NCBI GenBank assembly: GCA_028281485.1 | Contig: JANQJT010000031.1 | Span: 1-7,437 of the forward strand | Reading direction: 5' to 3' | DNA from: Phycisphaeraceae bacterium | GTDB lineage: Bacteria > Planctomycetota > Phycisphaerae > Phycisphaerales > Zrk34 | Length of the DNA: 7,437 bases | Part shown: positions 7,128-7,437 of the stretch, piece by piece | Position numbering within the stretch: position 1 is the stretch's first letter | Layout: every line of letters begins with the position of its first letter | Program-made: the position numbers and the translations under genes | Notes under the pieces: model-generated | The model's input: only the letters and a program-made list of their open reading frames with translations | What the model was told of the DNA's origin: nothing | Database searches by the model: none

Positions 7128-7437
7128 CTGCAACGGAAAGACCACAGAGTGATATGCATCATCCGGCTCCGCACGCGTCGACGCGCGAGGTGGTGCTGGC
7201 GCACGGCGGGGGTGGGCAGCTGACGGATCAGTTGTTGCTGGAGACGGTGCTGCCGCGGATCGGCAACCCGGCGTTGGATGTGTTGGATGACGGTGCGGTG
7301 TTGGGTGCGACGGGCGGCGACCGTGTGGTGATGACGACGGACGGTTACGTGGTTCAGCCGTGGAAGTTTGCCGGTGGGAACATCGGTCACCTGGCGGTGT
7401 GCGGGACGGTGAACGATTTGGCGGTGAGCGGGGCGGA
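7124..7437 (+). CDS. hypE: HypE, N-terminal part (cut by window edge)
   Basis: HypE accepts the carbamoyl group from HypF on its C-terminal Cys and dehydrates it with ATP to a thiocyanate that supplies CN to HypC-HypD. The first 104 codons are present with no stop. They carry the N-terminal PurM/AIRS-type ATP-binding motifs of HypE: LAHGGGG (residues 25-31), TTDGYVVQPW, then FAGGNIGHLAVCGTVNDLAVSGA in outline (residues 82-104). The C-terminal domain and the acceptor Cys are outside the window. The ATG overlaps the hypD stop as ATGA, which favours coupled translation. It gives a leader of about 20 residues before the conserved core; Met11 at 7154 is a possible alternative start closer to the family norm. 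The Gly in TTDGY is a slight departure from the more common Ser. Confidence 0.95.
   Translation, partial: MTATERPQSDMHHPAPHASTREVVLAHGGGGQLTDQLLLETVLPRIGNPALDVLDDGAVLGATGGDRVVMTTDGYVVQPWKFAGGNIGHLAVCGTVNDLAVSGA

Overview
The window is GC-rich bacterial chromosome holding two blocks of genes. The first is a divergent pair of exported haem proteins, a small cytochrome b562-like protein on the minus strand and a large octahaem cytochrome c with HEAT and TPR repeats on the plus strand. The second is the start of a [NiFe]-hydrogenase maturation operon on the plus strand, in the order hypF-hypC-hypD-hypE. Cytochromes c fused to TPRs, high GC and exported b562-type proteins fit an environmental Gram-negative lineage such as Planctomycetota (perhaps Phycisphaerae). 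This taxonomic guess is inference; no rRNA or other marker gene is present.

Layout: 1-82 (minus) is the first 27 codons of a gene with a signal peptide, cut by the window edge. 92-520 (minus) is the b562-like gene. 521-640 is a short divergent regulatory region. 641-3055 (plus) is the octahaem/HEAT/TPR cytochrome. 3056-3418 is a 363-base intergenic stretch with a degenerate heptamer repeat, a small GC hairpin, an AT-rich promoter-like patch and a potentially structured leader. 3419-7437 (plus) is hypF, hypC, hypD and the first 104 codons of hypE. hypF/hypC overlap by 10 bases and hypD/hypE by 4.

How they work together: HypF and HypE make the CN ligands of the hydrogenase Fe centre (HypF carbamoylates the C-terminal Cys of HypE, which then dehydrates it). 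HypC and HypD form the scaffold on which Fe(CN)2CO is assembled and delivered to the hydrogenase large subunit. No hydrogenase structural gene and no hypA/hypB lie in the window. The cytochromes are probably a separate transcription unit; a functional tie to the hydrogenase is possible but not shown.

Across the window the plus strand is G-rich and C-poor whichever way the gene points. The minus-strand b562-like gene therefore has C-ending codons while the plus-strand genes have G- and T-ending codons, which points to a replication-linked strand bias. No tRNA, rRNA, insertion sequence or CRISPR array was seen. Apart from the unusual cytochrome architecture, the hyp genes look canonical.
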